64,000 bases of DNA. It comes from Phoronis australis. Its lineage: Eukaryota > Phoronida > Phoronidae. The stretch's first letter is position 1, and each line of letters opens with the position of its first letter. Positions 43,372-56,600 of the stretch are shown here, piece by piece. The translations under genes were made by a program, and so were the position numbers. The notes beneath the pieces were generated by a model, which worked only from the letters and a program-made list of their open reading frames with translations, had not been told where the DNA came from and ran no database searches. The stretch covers positions 32,674-96,673 of the forward strand of contig NMRA01000611.1 in the NCBI GenBank assembly GCA_002633005.1, read 5' to 3'.

Positions 43372-46300
43372 ATGGCAGCGCCCGGGGTTAGTCACAGTGA
43401 TTTTCCCTCTGAGCTTCAAGAGAAATTAACAAATTTTGACGATTGTCTTTCAAAAGTAGAATCCGTCTTACTACCTGTTTTATCACAACCACGTAGTGAA
43501 ATCCATGAGAAGGTAATTCCAAGACAACCGATTAGTGTTTTATTTGTAGTGTAGTAATAGCCGAGATTACCCGACCCGGGGATCGAACCCGCGAACCCCA
43601 TAAAACCGGCAAGCGTGCTAACCATTCAGCTAATAGGCAATTGCCCGTTAGCGAGCAGCTAACAGTGGCTCAAATAATTCACCGGAAGCACATCTACAAC
43701 ATTCCCCCCTTTCCTACGGAACGGGCACGCGACAGGAAGGTGAACACTAGGATGTCTCGCATACAGGTCATCAACGTCCCTTGGTACCTTTACCACCACA
43801 ACACAGGTGAACACAAGGTCGTCTCTCATACAGGTCCTTGACTCCTGGAACCTTCCACGCGCGCTGTCCCGAGGTCCGTGGGTACTAGTTGGCAGTGCTT
43901 CATCGGTAGATCGTCCGTTTGCCGACTACGCCATTTGTAGTAATAGCCGAGATNNNNNNNNNNNNNNNNNNNNNNNNNNNNNNNNNNNNNNNNNNNNNNN
44001 NNNNNNNNNNNNNNNNNNNNNNNNNNNNNNNNNNNNNNNNNNNNNNNNNNNNNNNNNNNNNNNNNNNNNNNNNNNNNNNNNNNNNNNNNNNNNNNNNNNN
44101 NNNNNNNNNNNNNNNNNNNNNNNNNNNNNNNNNNNNNNNNNNNNNNNNNNNNNNNNNNNNNNNNNNNNNNNNNNNNNNNNNNNNNNNNNNNNNNNNNNNN
44201 NNNNNNNNNNNNNNNNNNNNNNNNNNNNNNNNNNNNNNNNNNNNNNNNNNNNNNNNNNNNNNNNNNNNNNNNNNNNNNNNNNNNNNNNNNNNNNNNNNNN
44301 NNNNNNNNNNNNNNNNNNNNNNNNNNNNNNNNNNNNNNNNNNNNNNNNNNNNNNNNNNNNNNNNNNNNNNNNNNNNNNNNNNNNNNNNNNNNNNNNNNNN
44401 NNNNNNNNNNNNNNNNNNNNNNNNNNNNNNNNNNNNNNNNNNNNNNNNNNNNNNNNNNNNNNNNNNNNNNNNNNNNNNNNNNNNNNNNNNNNNNNNNNNN
44501 NGAGCTGAAATTTGGCGACAAGGTGCCCGCGGCCATTACGTGGTTAGTCAGATTTCCGCGGTGTGGCGTATGGAGAAACATGGTGTCCGATATTTAGGTT
44601 CTCCGAAGGTTTGGTTGTTGTGTTTTTTGAAGATCAGTCGGAACATAAATGTGGCTTTCAGTGACAAGACATAGTAACAGAACAACTCCGTGAAGGTAAA
44701 TCTTTATTTCAGCAAAGAATTTACAACAATCCGTAATGTTTTCAATTAAATATAATGCAAAATGTGCCAAAACGTCCGATAATTAGGTCACTTGACTGTA
44801 CGCCATTTGTAGTAATAGCCCAGAACCAGCGACCCCCATAAAACCGGCAAGCGTGCTAACCATTCAGCTAATAGGCAATTGCCCGTTAGCGAGTAGCTAA
44901 CAGAGGCTCATATAATTCACCGGAAGCACATCTACAACATATTTATGGCCGACGCTATGATTTTTACTGTCTTTTACTCTCTACCTGGCCCGACCGGCTA
45001 TAAGTACTAGTAGAGACGGTGGAGCTCCTATAGGACCTTCATAAGCCGGAAGATTTTCGGCGAGTTGTACCTCACACTAACTAATACATCAAAGTCACGT
45101 TGTTATAAATACCTTTTGCGCATAGGGACACCTTGGCTTAGGAGGCTGTCGATGCATTTAATTCCTTCCAACTCGACGAAATACTCCCGCTATCAAACTT
45201 TTTCTTTGATACAGCTTTGCAGTAATGTGGGTTTTAAAAAGGACAAATAAAGTCTGGCACAAAATTATTGTCATTAAAAACTACACCCTTCTTTGAGTAA
45301 ACTAAATCATTTACGGGTCCGGTGAGAAAAATTGGCATTCTATCATTATTCTGCTGCTTAAGTTGTGGAGTAATCTTAGTTATGCGTCTGCTTTCGACAC
45401 CATGAAATGTAACATCACATGTTGCCTAATTTGTTTTCTAGTTATCTGTCCTCGACCAAGCCAGGTTGGATCTTGTTGAAGCATATTCCCTCAACTCTTT
45501 GTTCTGGAGTAAGTACTACATACTACATGTACTAGGCTGATTTTGCTGTCAAATTGTTCAGAGACATGAGCAGTTGTGTCCCTTGGCCAGACTCTCCTGT
45601 CGTCTGCAAATGAAAGTCAACGGCTTTTTCGCTATGCGGACACCGGTGACAGGGTGTAGATGAGGAACAATTCATTAATAGTTGTCCATTGAACAACAGC
45701 CTATGATATGATATGAAAGTAAGCCCTATACCTTTTGTTCAGTCAAATACAGACTTGAGATGATAGTGGGGTGCAGAGTTTGTACAGTAATTCCTTGCCT
45801 GTTGCTCACAATAGGGTAGACTGGTGAAATTTTATTTTGCAAGATTTTTCCACAAAAACAAAGATTAAGAAAATTTAAGAGCATTATTAGCTTGGTTTGC
45901 ACTGGTATCTTAAAGCAATATTTTTTAAAACCTTAGAAGAATGAAAAAGTGACAATTTTGGCGATTAGTTTTGTGTGAAATAGTGGAGAATAATTGTTCT
46001 GGTGAAATGTACTGGTCCCATATTGGGAACCAGGCCTTCATGCAGCGTACGTCCTGAGCGTCCATTTGGACGCCCTAGCACTAATGTAGACGCCCTGGCA
46101 AGGACGCCCAATGTATCATTTGGACGCCCTGTCAATCAGAATTTCTCCAGTTTGGACACCCACATTGAAAGATTACTAAGACTCCCAGTTAATCAAAGCC
46201 GGAAGTTGTCCCTTTCAACTCAGAAAGAAATATACAAAGTATTTAAAATGTTGCAATATTCAAACTATTTGGTAGACCTGTCAATCATTAGCACGTGGTT

Positions 46301-49024
46301 GGTTGCCAGAGTGTCTGCTTTCAATAGATTCACATGCCACTGCCATTCTGTACTTTATATAGGGACATGGACCTTGCTTAACTCCAAACTGGTGTTTCAG
46401 AGCTGTAATTTCATGTACTTCATCTTTTTTTAAAAATACCAAAAGCAAAATAAATGTCATTATTTCAATAATATGAGCCGCAAGAATATCCCCATTTAAA
46501 ATGTTTGATTTTTCGCCTGTTTCATGCTTTTCTATGTGCGTCTAAAATGGAGCAGCAGTGACACCTGTTGTCAAAATATAAACCAACATCATCTGTGCAT
46601 TTTTCTTTTGTTGGTAACTGTAGCTTTGATGACTCATTGTACAGAATATAAAGCTAGTGAAGTTGATATAATAAACTTTATAACAGAATTTGACTTGAGA
46701 TGACCAAAAACAGTGCACTCATCGTTCAACCAATATCTGTTATATCTGTAATACCCGTTTGGTAAGCTATTTGGCTGTTTTCGTAAATTTAAACATAAAA
46801 GTCTTGACCAACAGTATTTTAGTACTTAAAAAAGCCCAATACAAGGGAGCTGTTTTNGGGGTGGGGGGTAATGCAGCGTTGGAATCATGGATGCCCTGGA
46901 ATATTAGGAACCCCATTTTGGACACCCTATGTTCGAAATCCTAGATGAAGCCCTGTTGGGAACACAAGTTTCCTCACCTGGAAAAGGGTATTCAAGTCAG
47001 GTGAGCACAGTATTGTTTTAGTTTTGATAGCATGTGTGTGGCCAGTTCACGTGCTTCTTGATAAGGTATTTTTATAAATGAGAAAGAAACCACAGTACAC
47101 GAGAAAAGTATTCAGTCAAAATGACCCCAAATTCCCCGTCACGACGCCTGAGAGGAAGCACAATTTATCGTCCGAATAGTCTTCTCTCGTCACGGAGATG
47201 AAGGGTAATTAACAGGAAGTGGTTAAGTCATTCTGTAATTAGAGTTATGCTGCCTTGTTGTAGGAAATGTTGCAACTTCTAGTAAAGATAAAGAATTTAG
47301 CTCCTAAATTATAGTTTCAGATACAATGATTGCAGTGAGATACAAGCCACCACTAGACAAACTGGGTCTTGCTAGGGTTGGCTTCTAATTCGCTGCTGTC
47401 ATTGTATCTGTAACTATAATTTAAGAGTTTTCAAATATGCTCGAAACTTTAGAGGATTGACTATGTGTTATTGAAAATTTAAGTCACCTAGGAGCTGCTG
47501 TTAAAACATATCAAGCTATAGTATTTGGTATGCTTTTAATTGCTCTTGACATAGTTTTGTAGACATTATGCTGCCAACTCTTGCTTACAGTGTTCTCCAC
47601 AACCTGTTTTGACTCATCACAGTGTTTAGTTTGAATTCTGTCATGGCGAGTTGGGTAACTTGCGTAGAGTTTGAAAACCTATGCAACAAGTTCAAAGTAT
47701 TGGGAGATTATTCATTTCTTAAACAAATTAAGACATTTTGGATATTTGGTACTATTTCAATGCACTTCAAAGACGCACAGTGATGGACATGGGCTTTCAA
47801 ACACGTTGATGAATTTTGTAACAGTGTTCTCCACAACAGAAAATTCAAATTCATATGGAATTAGTAATTCCATATGAGTTTGAATTTTCTGTTGTGGGGA
47901 ACATTGGCTTGTGTGTGAATTTGTTTCTAAAGAAAATTGCACCTCTTGATTGTTCATTTTATAGTGTATCTGAACGTACTTGGTCAAAATCCCAAGGAAC
48001 ATCCAGTTAAACAAGAACTGGTGAGTTGAACCGTGGTACAGATGTCATGATTTGTAGAACAACAATGAGTTACCTTATATTTATGAATTTTACACGTCAT
48101 AATAAGTAAAGTAGTTATTGAAAAGTATAGTGTTCAGTAGATCTCATTAGATGTTTCCTCTCCAGCAACTATTAACCAATCTCATGTTAACACGCGCCTC
48201 TAAACGTTTTATTTACACTATGACAAATTAATCAAACAAAATATTTCTATAGCAAAAGTGAATGCGCTAAACTGTGTATTAAGTCATCTACCGATATCAG
48301 AAGAGTGTTGGTAGGGTCAGGGAAACCCTAATGAACTGAGCAAAGGTATATGCAACAACCGTCAGCTTCAAACTTGGGGAGGAAGCAGGTTGAAAGAACT
48401 ACACTGCAATTTTTTAATCCCTTTTCCCTTCAAAAGTCAACACATTAAGTTTATTACATCCCATTTCTGGCTTAATAGTTTTACCTGTGCCTTTTCAGGA
48501 TAGGATACGTAAGTACATGGATAGGCTGAAAGCTATCCAAGACAAGGAAAAGGCTCCTAAACTGGATGTGACAGCTAGCAAGAAGTTTGTCCGAAGCGCC
48601 CTCTGGCAGGCAGCACATAAAAAGTCAGAAAGTAGTCAAGGTATCAATCCACTCTCTATCTACAGTATGCTTTGCAATCAATTTCATTTCTCTGGTAAAT
48701 GGTATAGCAAATTCCTCAAGGAATTCATTCCCGATTCACATGAAATCAGAAGTTAAAAAATGTGTCTTTGCTTTAAAGTTTTAAATTAATCTATTCTAGA
48801 AACGGTGCTTCTGTGTAGTTAACTGGATTGTAATTTAAATAAAATTATTCCAATGGTTACAAAACATATCCAGTGAATCGGAATATTTTTGTTTCTTTAC
48901 AGAATCGGATTCGGGTCAAGAGACTCCAAGAAAGCCACCAGCCAAGAAACCCCGCACAGATTCACCAGTTAGCCAACAGCCTGCAGAAGGACGCAGAAAT
49001 AAAATGAAAAAAAAGAAGAGCTAG
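43372..49024 (+). CDS. C1D: C1D nuclear exosome cofactor (Sas10/C1D family), five exons
   Basis: Exons 43372-43512, 45442-45508, 47965-48020, 48499-48640 and 48903-49024; all introns are GT-AG and the phases fit, giving 175 residues. ATG 43372 has A at -3 and G at +4. The N-terminal helical C1D/Sas10 domain reads HSDFPSELQEKLTNFDDCL, LDQARLDLVEAYSLNSLFW, LNVLGQNPKEHPVKQEL and DRIRKYMDRLKAIQDKEKAP, and FVRSALWQ closes the conserved part. The PKEHPVKQEL block is the family hallmark. The tail is basic (KKPRTDSP, RRNKMKKKKS) and makes the protein longer than the 141-residue human form. C1D binds RNA and recruits the exosome nuclease EXOSC10 (Rrp47-Rrp6 in yeast) for rRNA and snoRNA trimming in the nucleolus. 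Intron 1 contains SINEs and the N gap. Confidence 0.92.
43546..43703 (-). repeat. tRNA-derived SINE, copy 1, in C1D intron 1
   Basis: On the minus strand A box TAGCTGAATGGTTAGCACGC (43632 downward) and B box GGTTCGATCCC (43589-43579) lie 43 bases apart, the usual tRNA promoter spacing. Sequence on both sides recurs at 44806-44940, so the unit is longer than a tRNA. Confidence 0.75.
43930..43953. repeat. Start of a third SINE-like copy at the gap edge
   Basis: CCATTTGTAGTAATAGCCGA is the same opening as the two neighbouring copies, then runs into Ns. The gap probably formed because of these repeats. Confidence 0.6.
43954..44501. other. Assembly gap (548 N)
   Basis: Unknown bases inside C1D intron 1. 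The gap is flanked by SINE-like repeats. Confidence 1.
44806..44940 (-). repeat. tRNA-derived SINE, copy 2, B box lost
   Basis: Matches copy 1 from GTAGTAATAGCC through CCGGAAGCACATCTACAACA, but the part holding the B box is deleted, leaving only the A box (44870-44860 on the minus strand). Confidence 0.75.
46031..46955. mobile_element. 925-bp non-autonomous hAT element with 8-bp TSD
   Basis: Exact 8-bp duplication TTGGGAAC on both sides (46023-46030 and 46956-46963). Ends are CAGGCCTTCAT and, inverted, CAGGGCTTCAT. The left subterminal region holds several copies of GGACGCCC, and the right has GGACACCC and GATGCCC forms, as expected of transposase-binding repeats. An N interrupts it at 46857. 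No transposase seen. In C1D intron 2. Confidence 0.85.
47301..47427. repeat. 127-bp foldback element
   Basis: CTCCTAAATTATAGTTTCAG ATACAATG pairs with the inverse of CATTGTATCTGTAACTATAA TTTAAGAG; arms are about 48 bases with several mismatches. Likely a MITE in C1D intron 2. Confidence 0.8.
47825..47903. repeat. 79-bp near-perfect hairpin
   Basis: TGTTCTCCACAACAGAAAAT.. and its inverse meet at the centre AATTAGTAATT with hardly any loop. It could form a long double-stranded stem in the C1D pre-mRNA (intron 2). Confidence 0.85.
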
Positions 49025-52000
49025 CATCTGCACTCTCACATGAAACGCTTGTGATAACCATCATCTGTGCACACCAAATGTAAATAGAGAACTGTGGTGT
49101 CTGTGACTCACTATTTATTCAAAATGGTCACAAATACAGGCTCAGAGCCTAAACAGCTGTTTCTTGTGGACCTGAGAATGAAAACTTTGGACTTTTCCTA
49201 ACTATTGGTCAAAGGTGGTATTTTGTAACCTATAGAAAATCGTTTTGGATTAAAACAAAACCTGAAGATGTATCCCAGCCTCTCCATCTGCTCTGAAAAC
49301 CCATAGTGAAGTTAAAGTCATATTTACGTACTTTTCCCTTAATAACCGAACTGAATTTTGAAATCCAAATGCCAACAAAATGTCGCCTTCATTGCAAACC
49401 ACCCTTAAGAGAAAGTTTTAAGCTAGTACAAACATGCTTTCAATAAAAAAATAAGGCTTTTGTGTTCGACCTCCTATCACAATAATTTACTCAACTTTTT
49501 CCTTAATCACACGAGTAGTGATTCTTGGCCAAGGAAAGAACTGACAGTCTGTTATTGTTTGAGAGTTCTCTACCATAAAGTGATCCGCTGTGACAAACCA
49601 ACTTTCTGACCAATAATAAATTGTTCGTTATTTTCAAACCCAGAAATCATCTGTCCTTATAGTAAGGAACAGTAAGTTGAACTACATTCTATTACTGTAC
49701 TGTGGAACTTAGTTCTAGTTCAGCGAAGACCTAACTTTTATGTGCTTAAATTCTGGTTATTTTATTGTAATATAGTGGAACGTCTGTTTACAGACACCAA
49801 AAATGTGACTATCAACTCAAAGTGTCGTTTCCCTTTCTGGGAGGATAGCAGAATTGTGTGGAGGCATTTTAGTGTAATATATCAAATGAGAAAAGGAAAT
49901 ATTGCTATGAACCAAAGAAAAGCAACGATACAATGCAATACAGCCTTTGTGTACATGTTCAAGATCCCATTTCTTTAATGGCTCACCAGTGCTCATCAAC
50001 CAATTACTGTAGATTGAATTCTACTTCCAAGTGCGGCTGCTCCGGGTATTATCCAAGTAAGCTCCCAAGCTTACTCGCGAAACACATTGACATTTTAGGT
50101 GATCTTGCTTTTACACAAGTGTCTTGCGTCTGCGCACCCCTGCTAACTATAATTGTTTTGCACCGGTATTCGTCACAAGCATTTGTGAGCTTTCTTTTTG
50201 GAGAACAATTGCTTCAAAGTCACAGAGCTGAGAATGTCATTTCTCATACTCGTGTGAGTTGGAGCCAGCGCTACTGTCCCCGTCCCTCCCGTGGGACAAT
50301 CAACAGGGATGTGAGATAAGGTGTTTTCCATTTTCTGGTATTGGTTTGGGTTGTTTTTTTACTATAAGTCTTAGAAATTTGGGGTATCGGTGGTCCTGAC
50401 AGGAGGCTACACTGCCTTAGGGGCTTTCTCAAATCCCTAGTTGAAACATGCCCAAGACAAGCTTCTGAATGCTGACTCTATGACCGATAGATTTCCCCGA
50501 TTTACTGAAGCTAAAAGGATGTTTTTCGTCTGCCCAATATTCTGATAAACTATAGGGATATCACTTATAGACCATTTGAAACGTTTCCACTACACAATCT
50601 ACAGCTGAATGAAGTCCAATACTGAAATCTGTTTTCAGTAACATTTTTGTAATTATTTAATACTTCATTTAAGCCACTGTTAACGTTAAGCCTATTAAAT
50701 GGGCTTCAATGGCTTTGTCAAAATAATAGTGATTCTGGCTTTGGGAAAGATCCATGACAACAGTTTGTTATTGTTTGAGCTGCTACACAACAAGAACAAT
50801 AACACGATATATGCTAGATTTCAATGTCACAGACTGCTGTCACCAGGGGCCTAATGAAATAGTGAGGCACTGCCGATGTATTATGAAGAGTTTAAGAACA
50901 ACCGATAATGTGAGGCACACCTCTCATCTGCTACGAGGTCCTAGTATCCCCTTAGCCCGGACACCATGGTGGGTAGATATGGATCGAAATGACGGCAATG
51001 ATGATGTACCCACACATGGATTTTTTGGCAATTTCCTCATTTACTTTTTAACAAGTTGATACAGCATCTTATAAGGTACATATATCATCTTTTTTTCTAG
51101 CATTTATTCATCCATAAGTAACGCGAGACATATACTAAATTTAAAGGGAATATACACATTCATACACTCATTCACTCCGGGGGCCTAAATCTTGGTTGTA
51201 ACCTCAGTCAACGAAACAAAAGAACCATAGGAGACCATCTCTTATAAAATTCCAAAAGTTCACAATTTTTGGCAAAAATGTATTTTTCAATTTTGAAGTG
51301 TTCATATATCTCTGCCTTGAGATGTTCAATACAGGGCAAGCATTTTTCTAACCTAAGACGATATATAAATTATGATATTTACCCGATATCAATACTAGAT
51401 TTATTACTTTTGATTCAGAATGCTTACCAAAAAGGATATCAATGATGGCAGGATTTAAGGTTATATTTACATATATCATCTTGGTACAATTTCCCAATTT
51501 GTTTTTTAATAAGGTTATGTGGGACCTTATTCACATGTCTGCATTCAGCCAAATTGACAAAACTGTAAAATTTAACTTGGTGAGTATGTTATGAAAGCAG
51601 AAAGCCTGAAGAATTCCATTTTTTACTTAATACCAATCTGCTAATGATAGGGTCACGTGACCACTGACCATGCTTTTTAGTCAAATTTAGCAAAAAAACA
51701 GTGAATTCACAGCAAAACCTCGAAATCAATGTGACCAAATTTTTGAATTATTTCATTTTGTGCAATTTTTTTTATAAAAATCAGTAAAAGTTCCATTTTT
51801 GAAAGCCTTAATTTGAAAATCAAGTTCTAACAACATTATGGAGAACAGTGCACTTGGCACGGTGTCTGAAAGTTCCATTTCTGAGAAATAAGCCAAATTT
51901 GGACTCCTATGCAACTGGCTATAAGTTCTGTGTGTCAAAAAACTAACTTTTGAATTGGGTCACTTGCCACTAAAAAACATCAACTTGTTCCTAAGGGAAA

Positions 52001-53659
52001 AGTGGTATCTCAGTGGGCAAGGGAAAATACATGTTCGCCAACTTGTAGAACGTGGTCTCGAGCAATGACGAATTATCAGTTATTTCTAACACAACAGTTC
52101 AAAAATAACCTCTGAATTTGACTAAGGAACAATGTGAAACCAATTTCGTAACTGTAAGTGGTCTAAATCAAACGTAAATTTTTGTGACAGAATGTGGGTT
52201 TATACTAGCCACTTAGATGAAGATTTCTTGGAAATACAGTTGCGGTTACATCATTTATTGGCGATCACCAGGACCTTAAAACTGTTTTGTATACAATAAG
52301 CAGTAAACACTTCAACCACCTGAAGATATCAATTAGGCACTTATCATTTTATAGTTCTTTTACTACATCTGTTTTACAAAACTGATCAATCACAATAACG
52401 CTCAAAAGATTCCAACACAAATCACGTTCCTGACTAGTTTTTTGTTCAAACACCATCTGCAATGCTATACAAGATCATGCAATATGTTATCTAAACATGA
52501 TAACAACAAGGGCAACACAAATGTAGAAGAAAAAAATCAATTCCAAGTCATGAACGGAACAACTGAGTACTGAGAAGAAAATTTTTGAATGCTAACAACA
52601 TGGAAAACAATTTCTATCATAAATGTTCCAAAAACATTTACAAAACACAAAGTGTATTCCTGCAACATCCTAAGGAGACGTATGGCACGTACAACTGTAG
52701 CTAATACACTAACAGTTAAGGTTTTCAAGGTAATTAAAGTACTATGATTGTCACAACTGACTATGTCACAAACTGCATTATGAAGGTCAACTTGACATCA
52801 TTTAAAGACCTACATACAATTAATCGGGACAAATTAAATTTACTTCCTTTCCACAATGGTAAATCAATAAAAATGACTGAATAGATGCATCCTAAAATAT
52901 GCTCTTCTAGGTTGTAAGGTACGAAAATACACCGACACCCAAGTGCCTCTGCACTCAATATCTGCCACATTTGTGGAGCAAGAATGTAAAAATTGACTAG
53001 CACTCTATACATTTTGGATCTGTAATGTAAATCGTGGAAGGTTGATTAGAAGATAATTGAACCGACTTAGTCCATACGAGTTCAAACATCATCTGTGCTA
53101 ATAGAGTTGTCTTATCCAACAAAATAGGTTGCATCAAAATCTATTGTTGAGACCCCATGGCATAAATCACAGATTAAAAACCAGTCTGCTCACTCTTATT
53201 AGTTACATACAACATAGGTCACCGGGGTAAAAAATGGCATTCCATGAATCCTTAAGGATTTTGGAAAATATCGGGCATTGTCATGTACTGAAATGAACAG
53301 GATTCTGTGAAGTACATCGTATACTGACCTAATTTTGACCGATTTGTGGAGACCTATGTTTTCTATAGCCTTATTCCTGAGAAACCAGATAGACAGACCA
53401 AGGCATTGAAGCAATTCATTAAATATTCATTTGAAACAGATTTGGAAATCTAGTAAAACCAATATACCAAATGCTGTATATTCAGTAGAGGGCGCTGAGG
53501 TAATAAGTAAAATCCAGAACCATTTGTTATGCAACATGTGAAAAATCACTGGTATAGAAAAGCCGCTGAAAATGCAACTACTGAATACTGGTTAATAACA
53601 GTTTTTCAAGAATGCACATGGATTTTGGGCCGTGGCTATCAACCAGATAGACAGTGATG
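49025..53659. other. C1D and mARC 3' flanks, convergent
   Basis: Holds the 3' UTRs of two genes that face each other. A candidate C1D polyadenylation signal AATAAA is at about 49443. I recognise no further gene. Diverged repeat pieces with GTTATTGTTTGAG occur near 49550 and 50770. Confidence 0.45.
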
Positions 53660-56600
53660 TTAAGCACGTGGGACTGACAACCCTGTTCCCAAAACAGCGT
53701 AAATTGGGTCCCCAACTTTAAGTGTTCCCTTCCTGTCGATGGCAAAATCGGCAGCAAAACAGACTTCATTGCCATATCCAAGTTCAGGTCTTTGACGATA
53801 CCTGAAATATGAAATGTCAGAACAAGTTACACAGTCTGACTTTAAGACATAAATTATGATTTTTCACATGAGTATTCAGAAAAATATGACCTTTTATGAG
53901 TTGAAAATAAATGGAAGTTAAGTTAAAGAAAAGGTACTTGATGAAACATGAATGTTGACAATTCTTACAAAAATGACATTTTGCTCTAACACAGTGAACC
54001 TATTACAGACAGACAATTTTGGTTTTATTCAAAGATTAACAAAACAATCTAAAAGTGAAACTTAGAATCTGACCAATGTTTTGCAAAATCGGGCTACACA
54101 CTTTGTCGGGTATTTCAGTATTTCTTGCAACAGAAAATGAAAAGTTCAATGACGATCCTCTTTGCCAAGAAATTCAGTGCAAATACAACTGTCAGAGGAC
54201 AGATGGACTAGTTTTGATCTTAACAGGTTTTCTCACTCAGCTTTTGGTAATGAAAAAGGAAATCACTCATTGAGAGGGATTTAAAGTGACACAATCCATA
54301 ACAAAAGTGTTTTTTCAGAAATCAGCCCTAAGACAGATTCGAACTCACGACCTCGGCGGTCACAACTCACTAAATCCCACTCAGTAAATAGCAGACTATT
54401 TTAAAGGGCTTTTAACTCTGGTCAGGGCAAAGCGTCGACATAAACTGCGAAGTGAACTAAAGCGTTCATACCGACTTTGGTAGTTAACGGACAGGTGACA
54501 CTGTTGTCATCGAAATCATCACAAGGTAGCACTGCACGCTAGGGTTTTTTTAATGTGAAGATTTGGGAACATATACATATGCTAACTGACATAACTCTTA
54601 CTTTTAATTCAATTGGTGATTGTTGGACCAAGATGTACGCAACTATTAGTGATGACACTACCCTTTAATTGTTAATGATAACAGTGGCACCTGGCGATAA
54701 CTTCGATGGGACCGAGCATTAAACTGATAGTCACTCGCCTCAATTTCAGTGAATACTGGAAGCCAAGCCAAGAATTGGCGACAACATGGTGAAAACACAA
54801 CAGATTTTACAACAAAATCCACTCTGCTAAAATCTACACTTCAATAAGTCTATCCTATCCAACAATACTCTCAAAATGTTCTTTAGCCATAAAACCGAGT
54901 GTCCCTTAAAAGCACCTGTGTATAGATTTGCTTTCATGGTAGCATAGAAAATCTATGGTTCTGTAACGTACCTTCTCAATTCCTTCAGCGGTTGCCCATC
55001 CTCATCTTTTACACCACGATCTGGATTGATAGTAGTCATCAGGCATCTACAATACATATGAAAATGTCACTAAATATTAAACTCCCTGATCAACAGAAAT
55101 GTTGGCAGTGCATTTCATAAAACTTTGGTTTTGTACTTTCATCATCTGACCTATTGGCATAGGTTTGGTAAAATTCGTGTCATGCAAGAAAATTATCTGG
55201 AATATGATGTTTTATTTTCAAAGTTGTTCCCCTATTCAACTACCTGCAAATTCCTTAAAGGTATAAAGATTAATAAGATAAAAATTCTAACAGGCCCCAG
55301 TTTCTAGATTGAACTATCCTCTGTCGTGGAGGCAGAAAAATGCATTGTACTTCAGAGTTGATTAACAAGGGAAGAACATCCAGCAATGACATTTAGCATT
55401 TTTGCTAAATTCTTGATGTCGTCAGCATAGCAACTCAAAAATGCAGTAATACAAGTTAGCCTACATTAGAGTGATGAATTACGTATTGTAAGATAGTGAG
55501 TATATTTGAAAGTTAACAAGCAAGACCAGCACTTGACACATAAGTTGCATTATGGGTAAATACAGAATGATACTGTGCTATTTCAGGATTGGCCTACTGG
55601 GCTTCCATGTGTAAAAGCCCAGTCAGCTGCTGTGTTAAGTGAGCAGGTAGAGATATCGCTAAAGCTCATATATTAAGTAAAGTGATTTGTGTTACCGGCT
55701 CAGATCCTAAACTGTGTGGATCATGCAGAAAATCAGTTGGACAATAGATTGTGGCCGCTTATGTTGAAACTTCTCTGGGTGTAACGGTCAGACCTATTTT
55801 GGGCTTGAAATGGGTAAACTAGTCTGCACACTGGCTTCGAATTTTGCAGAAGATTGTAAATCATGGGTTTTGCTCACACACAGCAGGCCTTTTAAAAGTG
55901 ACATACAAGTGGTTAGTGAAAGCAGATCTTTCTGAACCCTGTTTTTGTATACAACAGTTCCAGTTGGACTGTGTATGTAAACACAGCTTAACAAACTACA
56001 AACTATGGTTCTGACTGAGAAGATAATTGTTTGATTACTCCCCACAAGAACAGCACATCAATAGTAATGTGTAAACCAATATGTCTTGTCTGTTTTCTGC
56101 AAGTTTTTCCAAGCTATACAATTGACACTCACCACCTACATACAATCGTACCTCTCGCACAGTTTGACTCCTGAAAACTGGGCATCGCCTATGAACACTT
56201 TATCCCAAGTATCCTAAAATGGAAAATTTTGCCTATTAAAGCTAAAAAGAAAGCGTACTGAAATACTGAGAATCTCAACTTTCACAATGTTAGCAAAACA
56301 TACAATTAACCACCAGGGCCATTTGCATGAAAGGCATATGATGGATAGCAACAATGATGTTAAACAATCAGGCTTTTGTTTAACAATACATTTGACATCC
56401 TGCAATGATCAAATTTATCCAGCGGTCAAGTCTCATTGATTTATAAATTCCAGGCCAGAAGGCTGTTAAATGGGCTGAGCATGGCCTCATTCCAATAGAC
56501 CATATCAAGAGAAAATACAAGCTTCAGGTTTTTCATGAAAAAAATCTGACTTGAATTGACACCCTGAATGGTTGAGATTAGGCAACTTGACCGGTTTTGT

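Noticed and set aside
43570-43640. Functional tRNA gene on the minus strand
   Set aside because: Recurs with identical flanks, and one copy lacks the B box; a SINE explains it better.
43807-44674. Long open frames across the N gap
   Set aside because: They are open only because the gap contains no known bases.
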